A stretch of DNA of 64,000 nucleotides, from contig CAWIZY010000009.1 in assembly GCA_963840725.1 (NCBI GenBank), positions 620,001 through 684,000 on the forward strand, given 5' to 3'. Every line of letters begins with the position of its first letter. Positions within the stretch are counted from its first letter, which is position 1. Positions 48,216 to 57,087 of this stretch are shown here, one piece after another. A program made the position numbers and the translations under genes. The notes beneath the pieces were generated by a model. The model was given only the letters and a program-made list of their open reading frames with translations. It was not told the DNA's origin and searched no databases. Origin of the DNA: CAVWDU01 sp963840725. GTDB lineage: Bacteria; Pseudomonadota; Gammaproteobacteria; Pseudomonadales; Halieaceae.

Positions 48216-48359
48216 TCAGTAATGGACACCGCCTTCCTCGCCGCGTAATAAACGCTGAACTCCGGCGAGTGCGGTAGCCGTTGAGGTCTTGCAGTCGGGC
48301 CGGGTTCTCATGCTGCTTGTGCTTGCATAGTCACCTGTGAATGCCCGATACCGTGTCAC
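48216..48359 (-). CDS. Possible 47-residue small ORF upstream of rmf
   Basis: GTG at 48359 to TGA at 48216, ending 17 bp before the rmf ATG. Starts MTRYRAFTGDYASTSS and ends LLRGEEGGVHY. It has no recognised homologue and no clear Shine-Dalgarno; an ATG at 48311 is an alternative start. The DNA around its start (TATCGGGC-ATTCACA) is nearly repeated inside the end of rmf. It may be a leader ORF, a real small protein or non-coding leader RNA. Confidence 0.3.
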   Translation of the reverse strand: MTRYRAFTGDYASTSSMRTRPDCKTSTATALAGVQRLLRGEEGGVHY

Positions 48360-48540
48360 CGTGCCGTTGGGACACGTCTTTATCTAACCAGAGCCCGTCC
48401 TTCACGTCGACTATCAAATTGTTCTCAACCTGTGATTTGTTATAACAATTATTGAATAAAAATAAAAAAATTAGATAAAAGATCTTTTAAAACATGATTT
48501 TAGATTAAATTTATAAGGTAAAATCTTAAGTATTGAGGGC
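48360..48540. promoter_or_regulatory. AT-rich upstream region of rmf with 12-bp palindrome
   Basis: About 48431-48535 is very A+T-rich, unlike its surroundings, and contains the perfect palindrome TTGTTATAACAA at 48437-48448. It follows the yjbQ stop and precedes rmf on the minus strand, so it is the likely promoter/UP-element region of rmf. No gene is seen. Confidence 0.4.
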
Positions 48541-48948
48541 TCAGGCAGCGGTATGCACGACCACTTCGCGCGTGCCGCGTTGGTGGCGATGTTCCCAAAG
48601 ATAGATGCCCTGCCAGGTACCCAAAAGCAAATTGCCGCGTTGAAAAGGAATGCTGATCTGGGTGGCCGTCAGCGCAGATTTGATGTGAGCCGGCATATCA
48701 TCGGGGCCCTCCAGGACATGGGTGTATAGCGGGTCATGCTCTGGCACGAGGCGGTTGAACCAGTTCTCCAGATCGCTGCGAACATCGAGATCACAGTTCT
48801 CCTGCAACACTAAACTGGCTGACGTGTGGCGGATGAAGAGCGTGCATAGACCGTCTTGCAGCGGTTGATCAGTCATCAGCTGTTGAATCTGGTCTGTGAT
48901 CGGGTGCAGCCCCTGGCCACTCACGTGGATAGACAGTGTCCTGATCAT
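48541..48948 (-). CDS. YjbQ family (UPF0047) protein
   Basis: 135 residues. Contains LFIRHTSASLVLQENCD, the family signature, with HIKSALTATQISIPF and TWQGIYLWEHRHQRGTR. Family members are annotated as secondary thiamine-phosphate synthase because YjbQ overexpression can replace ThiE; the natural role is unclear. Single gene, divergent from the M6 protease gene. Confidence 0.92.
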   Translation of the reverse strand: MIRTLSIHVSGQGLHPITDQIQQLMTDQPLQDGLCTLFIRHTSASLVLQENCDLDVRSDLENWFNRLVPEHDPLYTHVLEGPDDMPAHIKSALTATQISIPFQRGNLLLGTWQGIYLWEHRHQRGTREVVVHTAA

Positions 48949-49130
48949 CGCAGTGTTCTCCGAGTGGCTACGCGGGCTGAATGTGCCAGAACCGGAGGCG
49001 ACCGGTCAAGCGCCGCTGAGATCTCCCGCCGGTCCGTTCTCAGTGGCGCCTGGCGCGGCTTGCGCTAACCTCATTAACCCGGCAAGATCAGGCGGCCTTT
49101 GCCTCACTCGTTTTGTCGGGAGTCTGTTTT

Positions 49131-51920
49131 ATGAGAGCCAATCTGCTCTTGTGGATATTATCGATGGTCCTGCTGTCTTGCAGTGCGAAGGCGGCCACCG
49201 ATGTTGCGGCGCAGCAGCTGGTTGAGAACCTGGCCAGCTTCCGCTTCGACCAGCTTGGCCACCCACAAATTCAGAGCGACTCGATTCAGCCGGTTCTCGC
49301 CACCGCCAGACGGCCGCATAAATTGCTGGTGCTGCCCGTGCGCTTCGCTGACAAGGGCTATGATCGCTTTGCAGACGATCCGGCCAGGGACGAGAAAAAC
49401 CGCGAGTACTTTCAGCGGCTTTTGTTTGCCGGCGGTGCCCGGTCACCGGCCTCTGGCACCCTTTCCCATTACTACCGTCATCAATCGCGTGGTCAGTACA
49501 ATATTACTGGCGAACTGTTGCCTGTGGTGCAGCTGGAGCAGCCGCTGCATCATTACGGCAGGCCGGTTCAGAATAGCGACGGATCCTGGCGCAACGATGA
49601 AAACGCCTCTGCCCTGGTGGTCGATGCACTGCAGGCAGCCTACCTCGAAAACCCCAAATTCCCCTGGGGGGACTATGACCGCTGGGACCCACAAGACTTC
49701 GACGGCGATGGTAACCGTGACGAGCCCGACGGCTATCTGGACCATTTTATCCTGATCGTGGCGGGCAAAGGGCAGGCGTCATGTCAGGGTCTCTACAAAC
49801 TCAATGAGAAACTCACGGTGAACGCGCCCGCCGATGCCTTCGACCGTTTGAGCCCGAAGGAACAGGACTGTGTTGACCGTATCTGGCCGCACCGCTTTTC
49901 TCTGTCCCAGAATCTGGGTGCGGGGCCTGCAATTGATGGGGTCCGCAACCCCCGTGGCGGAGTCGATATTGGTAACGGCCTTTGGGTGCTGGATTACAAT
50001 ATGCAGTCCGAGTACACCGAGGTGGCAACGTTCATTCATGAGTTTGGTCATTCACTGGGTCTACCCGACATTTATGCGAGCCAGACCAGCAACTCCACCG
50101 CTTCCTGGGAGGCGATGTCGGGAACCGCATCACCGGAGCCGCAGGAGTTGAGCACCTGGTCCAGGATGGTGCTGGGTTGGATGCAGCCCTGTGTCATTCG
50201 ACCCCCGGGTCCGGGTGGTGAGCCCTCGGGGAACGTGCACCTGAAAATAATGAACGATTGGTCGGGGCAGCCTGGCGAGCGCTCGGAAGCGCGATCGCCC
50301 GCTGGCGTCTGTGATGCCGCCATGGTCATCCTGCCGCCGAAAATTCGCTCCATCGAACTCGGTCCTCTGCGACCAGATCACGGCAACCAGGCCGTCTACT
50401 CGGGCCAGGGCAACAACATGCAGCGCAGTCTTTCGCGGGTGTTCGATCTGGGAGCAGTAGACGGGACAATACCGTTGTTACTGGAATTTGATACCTGGTT
50501 TGAGATCGAGGCGGAATGGGATTACCTCTATGTAGAGGTCGCGGGCGAGGATGGACAGTTCTCACGGGTGATGCCAACTGACAAGAGCGGACCCGGCGAT
50601 GCACTCAGCGTTATGCCTTCCGTCAAGGGGCACGAGGGCAAGGGATCATTGCCCGGTTTTACTGGCCGCAGCGGTGACCTGGACGGCGACGGTAAAGTAG
50701 AGAGCGCAGCTGGCTGTGATCCGGCACAACAGCGGACGCTGGCAGAGGACAAGGTAGGGGAAGCCCGTACTGACCCTTGTGAGACCGCTCAGTGGGTGAG
50801 TGCCGCGTTTGACCTTGGCCCCTGGCGCGGGCAGCAGGCGACGGTGCGTTTTACCTATTTTACTGATATGGCCTCGGTAGAAGATGGCGTTTTATTGGAC
50901 AATATCGCCATTGCGGCCCTGGATTACCGTGAGGATTTTGAGGGGAACGGTCTCGCGGACTGGTCTACAAACGGCTTTACCTTAAGCGGCGGGAATCACC
51001 AACTGGCGGTGCCGCACTTTTATCTACTCGAGTATCGTGACCCCTATGCGCGCTTTGCTGCCGTTAAAAACTACGATGCGTCGCTGACTGAACCGGTGTT
51101 TGCTTTTTATCCCGAGCGCGATGGCTCCATGGCGGCTCTCAACGTCAACTACCGACCCGGGGTGGTGATGTGGTACTACAACGGCGAGTATCTGTGGAGT
51201 CAGAATGAACCCTCCCAGTCGGGCCCCGGGGAGGGCTTTTTGCTGGTGGTCGATGCCAACCCTCAAGAGTACCCTTTGCCGGCGCTGCCACAAAAGTATT
51301 TCAAAAACACCGATGGCTGGCGTTTTTGGGCATTTGATGATGCGGCTCAGGGCTATCTGGAGCAGTCCTATCTGGCAAGCCTGTGTTTCCAGCGTCGACC
51401 GGCCTACTATCCCGGTGAGTTGACAAAGCAACAGCTGGCGCGGTGCAAATCGCAGCTCAGCGACGGACTCCCGCCGATGGAGCGCCTGCACTGGGGTGAG
51501 CGACCATTAATGTATGGCTATACACTGATCAACGAACTGTTGCCAGGCGCACAGCGTCGGGCACGCAAGGGTGCTACCAGTCTCTTCGATCTGCGCATCC
51601 GTGACGGCGAGACACGCTTTCGCCTCTATGACCGCCTGCTGCGCAATTTACACTCGGCGGATGCGCCGTTTGCGATTGCGCCCTTTGCCAGCGGTATTGA
51701 GGTCTATCGCCCGGACAATGGGCAAATGCGCGCAGCCAGCGCTATACCCTTCGATCCGGTGGCGACTTTCGACGACAGCGACCCCCGGCGCTACCTGAAT
51801 CCCGGATTGCCATTTGGCGGTGCTGCGATACCCTCGGCCGGCTTCAGTTACACTCTGACGAAGCCGGCTGATGGCGCGCCCCCTGACAGTGTCATCCGGG
51901 TCGACTATCGCTGGCGCTGA
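49131..51920 (+). CDS. M6 family (immune inhibitor A type) metalloprotease
   Basis: 929 residues. N-terminal signal sequence; the end LLSC-SAKA-A allows either lipoprotein processing at Cys or Sec cleavage after AKA. Zinc site HEFGHSLGLPD (HEFGH at 303-307) is the M6 signature. Two Ca-binding-type loops: DFDGDGNRDEPDG (about 192) and DLDGDGKVE (about 522). The C-terminal half is beta-rich, with a jellyroll-like part (ALDYREDFEGNGLADW). Secreted or surface proteolysis is expected. ATG 49131 fits the signal peptide better than the in-frame start at 49113. Confidence 0.9.
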   Translation: MRANLLLWILSMVLLSCSAKAATDVAAQQLVENLASFRFDQLGHPQIQSDSIQPVLATARRPHKLLVLPVRFADKGYDRFADDPARDEKNREYFQRLLFAGGARSPASGTLSHYYRHQSRGQYNITGELLPVVQLEQPLHHYGRPVQNSDGSWRNDENASALVVDALQAAYLENPKFPWGDYDRWDPQDFDGDGNRDEPDGYLDHFILIVAGKGQASCQGLYKLNEKLTVNAPADAFDRLSPKEQDCVDRIWPHRFSLSQNLGAGPAIDGVRNPRGGVDIGNGLWVLDYNMQSEYTEVATFIHEFGHSLGLPDIYASQTSNSTASWEAMSGTASPEPQELSTWSRMVLGWMQPCVIRPPGPGGEPSGNVHLKIMNDWSGQPGERSEARSPAGVCDAAMVILPPKIRSIELGPLRPDHGNQAVYSGQGNNMQRSLSRVFDLGAVDGTIPLLLEFDTWFEIEAEWDYLYVEVAGEDGQFSRVMPTDKSGPGDALSVMPSVKGHEGKGSLPGFTGRSGDLDGDGKVESAAGCDPAQQRTLAEDKVGEARTDPCETAQWVSAAFDLGPWRGQQATVRFTYFTDMASVEDGVLLDNIAIAALDYREDFEGNGLADWSTNGFTLSGGNHQLAVPHFYLLEYRDPYARFAAVKNYDASLTEPVFAFYPERDGSMAALNVNYRPGVVMWYYNGEYLWSQNEPSQSGPGEGFLLVVDANPQEYPLPALPQKYFKNTDGWRFWAFDDAAQGYLEQSYLASLCFQRRPAYYPGELTKQQLARCKSQLSDGLPPMERLHWGERPLMYGYTLINELLPGAQRRARKGATSLFDLRIRDGETRFRLYDRLLRNLHSADAPFAIAPFASGIEVYRPDNGQMRAASAIPFDPVATFDDSDPRRYLNPGLPFGGAAIPSAGFSYTLTKPADGAPPDSVIRVDYRWR

Positions 51921-51955
51921 GCCGTTGCCGTGGCTCTTCCCCGGACGCCCCGGGG

Positions 51956-52678
51956 ATGGGTGAGTTTGCCCTGGTCCCGGTGGCCTTCGCCAGCTCTTGC
52001 CTGGCCGGTGCTATCGGCATGGGCGGAGGAGTGCTGTTGCTGGCTGTCATGCCCGGACTGCTGCCGACCTCAGCGATTCTGCCGGTGCATGCCTGCACTC
52101 AATTGATGAGTAATGCCTCCCGCGCTTTTTTCGGCTGGCGTGAGATCGATTGGCGGATGCTCCCGGCATTGCTGGCGGGTGCGGCGCTAGGTGCCTGGCT
52201 GGGCGCCGGTCTCTATCAATCGGTGAATCTCCGGTGGCTGCCGGCGCTGATCGGCGTGCTGATCATTTTGCTGACCTGGTTGCCCGCGCCAAAACCGCGG
52301 GGAAGCGGGAATGTCGCTCTGTTCCTGTTGGGCTGTTATCAGACCGGTCTGGGGATGGTCGCTGGAGCAACGGGGCCCTTGGGCGCCGCCGTGCTGCTGC
52401 GCCGCAATGACAACAAGGACTGGTTGGTGGTGAACACGGCCGTGTATATGACCATCAACCACTGCTTGAGAGTGTGTGCGTTTGCCATGCTCGGTTTCGC
52501 CTTTTCCGCGTGGCTGGTGCTTATTCTGGCGCTCTCTGTTGCGGTGATAGCCGGGTCCTGGCTGGGTACCCGGCTGCGGCGGTTTGTGCCGCAGGGTGAT
52601 TTCGAGCGCTGGTTCCGCTGGCTTGTCACCCTGCTTGCCTTGCGTATGGTGCTGCTTTCACTGATGACGGCCCACTGA
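51956..52678 (+). CDS. TSUP family transporter (TauE/SafE)
   Basis: 240 residues, seven to eight TM segments. Repeated family feature: AGAIGMGGGVLLL near the N terminus and GMVAGATGPLGAAVLL in the second half. Members export sulfite, sulfoacetate or related anions, or import taurine-derived products; the substrate is unknown here. No Shine-Dalgarno is evident; the ATG lies at the edge of a GC hairpin (51938-51956). Only 1 bp separates its stop from rarD. Confidence 0.85.
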   Translation: MGEFALVPVAFASSCLAGAIGMGGGVLLLAVMPGLLPTSAILPVHACTQLMSNASRAFFGWREIDWRMLPALLAGAALGAWLGAGLYQSVNLRWLPALIGVLIILLTWLPAPKPRGSGNVALFLLGCYQTGLGMVAGATGPLGAAVLLRRNDNKDWLVVNTAVYMTINHCLRVCAFAMLGFAFSAWLVLILALSVAVIAGSWLGTRLRRFVPQGDFERWFRWLVTLLALRMVLLSLMTAH

Positions 52679-52679
52679 A

Positions 52680-53567
52680 ATGAGCGCAGCAACCGGCGAT
52701 CAGCGCCGTGGCACACTGCTCGGAGTAACCGCCTACCTTATCTGGGGGTTTGCTGCGCTCTACTGGGTGCAGACGGAGCCGGTAGATTCCCGCGATCTGC
52801 TGGCCCATCGGGCGCTTTGGTCTGTACCCGTGGTACTCATTTGCCTGGGAGTAGCCGGGCGATTGCGTTCGAGTTTTGCCCTGTTCGCAAATCCGCGCGA
52901 TCTGGTCATTCTCGCCGCCTCAGCCTTTTTGGGTGCCACCAACTGGGGGGTGTTCCTGTGGGCGGTGACCCACGATCATGCGACCGACGCCAGCCTGGGT
53001 TATTTCTTGCTACCGCTGTTTAATGTGGTTTTGGGTCTGACGCTATTCGGGGAGTCACTGGATCGGGCGCAGAAACTGGGTGTCGCCTTTGCCGTTGCTG
53101 CCGTGTGCCTGCAAGTGTTCAATCAGGGTGGCTTGCCCATAGTGGCACTGGCGGTGGCGTTGAGCTTCGGGCTATACGGAGCGATCAGGAAAGGGGTTGC
53201 GGTGGGTTCCATGGAGGGCCTGTTGATAGAAACCCTCTTTATGGTCCCGTTTGCGTTGGCCTGGCTGTATTGGCGGGACGGTGGGGGCTTTGGTCAATAT
53301 GGTCTCAAGGTCGATCTGTTGCTGATCGGCTCCGGTATCATTACTGCTGTGCCTTTGATGACCTATGTGGCGGCCAGCCGCTTACTGCCACTGACCGCAC
53401 TCGGGCTGGTATTCTACATCGGTCCCAGCATGCAGCTGCTGGTGGCTCTGGTGTACCTCGGCGAGCCCTTCGATCCGATGCAGTTCGCCGCTTTTGTGCT
53501 GGTGTGGATCGGGCTCGCTCTGGTCACCGTCGATTCGTTTAGACGCAACAGGAGACAAAGCACATGA
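52680..53567 (+). CDS. rarD: RarD protein, EamA/DMT family transporter
   Basis: 295 residues, ten TM segments of the drug/metabolite transporter superfamily. RarD-type sequence: GVTAYLIWGFAALYW at the start, NWGVFLWAVTHDHATDASLGYF in helix 3-4 and LTALGLVFYIGPSMQLL near the end. First described as chloramphenicol-sensitive protein; the substrate is not known. Its stop overlaps the next gene by 4 bp. Confidence 0.93.
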   Translation: MSAATGDQRRGTLLGVTAYLIWGFAALYWVQTEPVDSRDLLAHRALWSVPVVLICLGVAGRLRSSFALFANPRDLVILAASAFLGATNWGVFLWAVTHDHATDASLGYFLLPLFNVVLGLTLFGESLDRAQKLGVAFAVAAVCLQVFNQGGLPIVALAVALSFGLYGAIRKGVAVGSMEGLLIETLFMVPFALAWLYWRDGGGFGQYGLKVDLLLIGSGIITAVPLMTYVAASRLLPLTALGLVFYIGPSMQLLVALVYLGEPFDPMQFAAFVLVWIGLALVTVDSFRRNRRQST

Positions 53568-53923
53568 AGAGCAACTGGCTGACCATGATGATAGCCGCCT
53601 TGTTGGCGGCTTGTGGTAATAGTCCTGGCGTCGGGGATGAGGCCAACACCCAACCCCAAGCCCAAACTATTGCAGCGGAGCAGGTCTATCGTTGTGGCGA
53701 CACGCAATTTCAGGCCCGGTTTGAAGCCGACAGTGTCCGCATACGGTTTAATGATGAGGAGCGGCTACTGTCGAGGACTGTCAGTGGCTCTGGCGCCCGC
53801 TACCAGAACGGCGATTGGCTGTTCTGGACTAAGGGTGAGGAGGCGATGCTTGACGCCGGTGTGCAGTCTTTGCGGAATTGCCGCCTGGTCGAACAGGGGG
53901 CCGCGGCCGATCATTCCGATTAA
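53564..53923 (+). CDS. MliC-like lysozyme inhibitor lipoprotein
   Basis: 119 residues. Lipoprotein signal with lipobox LLAAC (Cys17), then the C-type lysozyme inhibitor domain: YRCGDTQFQARF, SGSGARYQNGDWLFWTKGEEA and a second Cys in LRNCRL that would pair with the first. The S-x-S-G-A-R-Y stretch is the part known to enter the lysozyme active site. Outer-membrane or periplasmic location. Overlaps rarD by 4 bp (ATGA). Confidence 0.88.
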   Translation: MKSNWLTMMIAALLAACGNSPGVGDEANTQPQAQTIAAEQVYRCGDTQFQARFEADSVRIRFNDEERLLSRTVSGSGARYQNGDWLFWTKGEEAMLDAGVQSLRNCRLVEQGAAADHSD

Positions 53924-53999
53924 CAACCGGGGCCAAGCCCGAGAAAATGTGCGTTTAGTCAGGAAAGTCGGTGACTGAGCGTATTCCTTCGCGGCTAAA

Positions 54000-54013
54000 T
54001 TGATTAACATCAA
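54000..54013. promoter_or_regulatory. Perfect FNR/Anr box upstream of ompW
   Basis: TTGAT-TAAC-ATCAA matches the FNR consensus TTGAT-N4-ATCAA at all ten fixed positions. It ends 83 bp before the ompW ATG. ompW is FNR-activated in E. coli, so the match has biological sense. Indicates an FNR/Anr-type regulator elsewhere in the genome. Confidence 0.75.
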
Positions 54014-54096
54014 TGCCGCCTGGACTCGCCACTTCTACCATACGCGACAGCTGGCACGGGTAGCCCGGGCCTGAACATTGAACCAAGGAGTTGAAA

Positions 54097-54777
54097 ATGA
54101 AAAAAGCGTTGACCTTAGCGCTGGTCGCGGCGATGGCTGGCGGCAGTGTTTCACTGCAGGCCTACGAAGAAGGGGACTTCATCCTGCGTCTCGGCGCGAC
54201 GACCGTCGATCCGGATGCCAGCAGCGACAAGATACGACTGCCTGGTGATATCGTGCTGGAGGCCGATGTCGATGACGATACCCAGCTGGGAATTATCCCG
54301 GTCTATATGTTCCGCAATAACTGGGGACTGGAAGTACTGGCGGCCACGCCCTTCAAGCACGATATCACCGTTTCGGGCTCCGGCTTGAGCCTGGACGCTG
54401 GAGACACCGAACAGCTGCCGCCGACAGTAAGTGTGCAATGGTACCCCCGTGGCGGCAAGACTGGGTGGCAGCCCTATGTTGGCCTGGGCGTCAACTGGAC
54501 GACGTTTTTCAGCACTAACATCAGTAGCGAACTTGAAGGTGCTCTCAACGCTGTTCTGGGCGCTGAGCGCGCGAAACTGGAATTGGACGATTCTTTTGGC
54601 GTAGCCGTTCAAGCCGGTATCGATATACCGCTTGGTGAGCACTGGGCCCTTAACGCCGGTGTCTGGTGGATCGATATTGATACCGAAGCCGAGATCAAAA
54701 CAGACGTGGGCAATGTCAAATTCGACGTCGAGATAGACCCTTGGGTTTATAACTTCGGGATCGCCTACAAGTTCTGA
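54097..54777 (+). CDS. ompW: OmpW family outer membrane protein
   Basis: 226 residues. Signal peptide 1-22 (ending LQA), then an eight-strand beta barrel: GDFILRLGATTVDPD, LGIIPVYMFRNNWGLEVLAATPF, PTVSVQWYP, QPYVGLGVNWTTFF and a terminal aromatic strand ending YKF. Small hydrophobic-solute channel of the outer membrane. AAGGAG (54085-54090) lies six bases before ATG 54097. Preceded by a perfect FNR box, so expression is probably raised at low oxygen. Confidence 0.94.
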   Translation: MKKALTLALVAAMAGGSVSLQAYEEGDFILRLGATTVDPDASSDKIRLPGDIVLEADVDDDTQLGIIPVYMFRNNWGLEVLAATPFKHDITVSGSGLSLDAGDTEQLPPTVSVQWYPRGGKTGWQPYVGLGVNWTTFFSTNISSELEGALNAVLGAERAKLELDDSFGVAVQAGIDIPLGEHWALNAGVWWIDIDTEAEIKTDVGNVKFDVEIDPWVYNFGIAYKF

Positions 54778-54931
54778 TCAGTATCCGCCGCCTTGTGTCC
54801 GTCGAAGTGGCGGCCACAGGGTGAGGCTCCTCCTTCCCTCCTTCCCTTATTGCCTGTTCGCTCTCAACGGTTTGCGATCGTTGGCGATTGCGTTCAGTCT
54901 TGAACCGAGATAATGGCGTGAGTAGTTCATT

Positions 54932-56254
54932 GTGAGCCGGAGAAATAGCGGGAACCTGATCCGCGGCGTAGGTGCTGTGGGTCTTGGGTTGTTAGTGTTG
55001 AATTCAATGATAGGCGCAGGCATCTTTGCGCTGCCCGGGGCGGTCGCGTCCCAGGCCGGTGGTCTCAGCCACTGGCTGTTCCTGATTATCGGTTTACTGT
55101 TTATTACAGTTGTTTTGACCTTCTCCGAACTCTCCAGTTATTTCGCGGAATCCGGCGGCCCAATCCTCTACGCCAATGCGGCATTTGGCCCCCTGGCAGG
55201 GTTCAGCGCCGGCTGGTTGCTTTATATCAGTCGCATTGCTGCCTTCGCTGCCAATGCGACGGCCATGGCGGTCTATCTGGGCGCCCTATGGCCCTGGGTA
55301 GCGACCGACGCGGGTCGGATTTCTGTTGTTTTGTCGATGGGCGCACTCCTGACTGCCGCCAATTACATAGGTGTTCGCGAAGGGGTAAAAACCGTCGCTT
55401 TGTTCACCGTCTTCAAGTTGACCCCCATCCTGATCCTGGTTGTGGTGGGCCTGCAGCAGGTTGGCGCCAGTGATTTGTTGCCGGAAGATCTGCCGGTTAT
55501 TGAGGACCTCGGTGGTCTCACTCTGCTGATTATCTATGCCTTTGTGGGTTTTGAAGCGCCCACAGCAGTATCGGGTGAAACCCGAAACGCTCGCCGCAGC
55601 ATGCCGCGCTCTATTGTTGCTACGGTAGCCGCAGTCGCCGTGCTGTATTTTCTGGTCATGCTGGTCTTTATAACGGTTGTACCCGAGTCGCAGCGAGCCC
55701 AGGCGACCCTGGCGGATGCCGGCGGAATACTATTGGGGGAGTGGGGTGCACTGGCGTTGGCACTTGCCGCGGTGTTCAGCATAGGCGGCAATCTCGCGGC
55801 CAACATGTTGTCTGTACCGCGACTGAGTTTTGCTCTGGGTGAGCTGGGCTTGTTGCCCCGCTGGTTTGGCGCAGTACACCCACGGTTCCATACGCCGGGC
55901 AACTCGATTCTGGTGATGGGTTGTCTAGGCGTACTGTTTGCACTGAGTGGTTCCTTCGCTTTTCTGGCTGCAGCCAGCTCTCTTATGCGCATGTTGACCT
56001 ACATTATCTGCATTGCTGCGCTGCCGGGCGTGCGTCGGGGTGCTGCTCTGGGCAGCGTTGAAAAAGCTTTTCGCCTCCCCGGGGGATACCTGATTCCATC
56101 GGTGGCGATGGCGCTTTGTGTCTGGATCGCTGCCCAGGCAGCCCCTCAAGCCTGGCTCATGACCGCTCTCCTGTTGGGCCTCGGGTTGGCGCTGTTCTGG
56201 TTTGCTACTCAGACTCCGGGGGGAAAAGACCGTAGTGGACAGCGCCCTCGATGA
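54932..56254 (+). CDS. APC family amino acid permease
   Basis: 440 residues, twelve TM segments. N-terminal helix GLLVLNSMIGAGIFALPG carries the GAGIF substrate-backbone motif; FVGFEAPTAVSGETRNARRSMPRSI is the typical helix 6 to loop region. Imports or exchanges amino acids with H+ or another amino acid; specificity cannot be read from the sequence. GTG start at 54932. Its 3' end overlaps the convergent sucrose-phosphatase gene by 50 bp. Confidence 0.9.
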   Translation: MSRRNSGNLIRGVGAVGLGLLVLNSMIGAGIFALPGAVASQAGGLSHWLFLIIGLLFITVVLTFSELSSYFAESGGPILYANAAFGPLAGFSAGWLLYISRIAAFAANATAMAVYLGALWPWVATDAGRISVVLSMGALLTAANYIGVREGVKTVALFTVFKLTPILILVVVGLQQVGASDLLPEDLPVIEDLGGLTLLIIYAFVGFEAPTAVSGETRNARRSMPRSIVATVAAVAVLYFLVMLVFITVVPESQRAQATLADAGGILLGEWGALALALAAVFSIGGNLAANMLSVPRLSFALGELGLLPRWFGAVHPRFHTPGNSILVMGCLGVLFALSGSFAFLAAASSLMRMLTYIICIAALPGVRRGAALGSVEKAFRLPGGYLIPSVAMALCVWIAAQAAPQAWLMTALLLGLGLALFWFATQTPGGKDRSGQRPR

Positions 56255-57050
56255 CCCCGCCTGCGTAGTAGCCATTGAGCCCGTAGCAACCTCCTTTAGC
56301 CTGATAGACGCGCAGCGCGCGATTAGCTTTTGCAGCCGTTCGCACCGCCTCACGCAGTTGTTCATCAGCATTGCGCACCATCACCCCGGCGAACCCGGCC
56401 GTCAGGGCATCAATGTCATTGCCGCTGTCGCCGCAGAAAACCAGGCGTTCCGGCGATTGGCCGACGCTCTCCGCCAGGTAGGCTAACGCGCCTCGCTTAC
56501 CGGCACTCTCGGGCAACAGATCCAGAAGCCCACGCTGAGTCACGGAATCGAAGCTGTATACGGCGTTGGCATCGAATTCAGCCAGTACGGGTTTATTGAT
56601 TTGCGCTGCGATCGATTCCCAGCGACCCGCGTCTACATAGTAACTCAGCTTGAAGCTGTTATTGTGCTGTGCCTCCTGTTGGGTCAATCCCGGGATCTCA
56701 GCCAGCCGTTCCCGAAGCCCCTCAGGCGCCCAACGAGGGCTGGAGTGTCGCAGGTGCAATGACCAGCCCGCGTCCTCACGCCATAAACCGTCGTCATAGT
56801 AGCTGATGCGACTGCCAACATCAGTGCACAGGACATCGGGATAACGGATGCCATAGTCCTCAACCGCTGCCTCCGTGAGTGCGCGGTTACGTCCAGTCAC
56901 GTAGACCAGCAACACGCCATGATCCAGAGTGAGTTGGTTGAACAGAGCGATGGCATCGGGCTCCGCTGGCCAATCACCGTTGGGTAGCAGCGTACGATCC
57001 AGGTCGGTAGCCAGGATGCCACGCGACGAGGGTGCGAGGAGGCCAGTCAA
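56205..57050 (-). CDS. spp: Sucrose-6-phosphate phosphatase (HAD-IIB)
   Basis: 281 residues. HAD motifs: I DLDRTLLP (nucleophile Asp), II VYVTGR, III Lys in FKLSYY, IV GDSGNDIDAL. Closest in pattern to sucrose-6F-phosphate phosphatases, and it sits in an operon with sucrose phosphate synthase, fructokinase and amylosucrase, so it is expected to release sucrose from sucrose-6-phosphate. The first usable start is TTG at 57050, 37 bp after amylosucrase; the frame is open further upstream without ATG or GTG, and no good Shine-Dalgarno is seen. Confidence 0.87.
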   Translation of the reverse strand: MTGLLAPSSRGILATDLDRTLLPNGDWPAEPDAIALFNQLTLDHGVLLVYVTGRNRALTEAAVEDYGIRYPDVLCTDVGSRISYYDDGLWREDAGWSLHLRHSSPRWAPEGLRERLAEIPGLTQQEAQHNNSFKLSYYVDAGRWESIAAQINKPVLAEFDANAVYSFDSVTQRGLLDLLPESAGKRGALAYLAESVGQSPERLVFCGDSGNDIDALTAGFAGVMVRNADEQLREAVRTAAKANRALRVYQAKGGCYGLNGYYAGGVIEGAVHYGLFPPESE

Positions 57051-57087
57051 GCCGTTGCCGTCAACCAGTAGCAGTGGCGCGCGGGTA

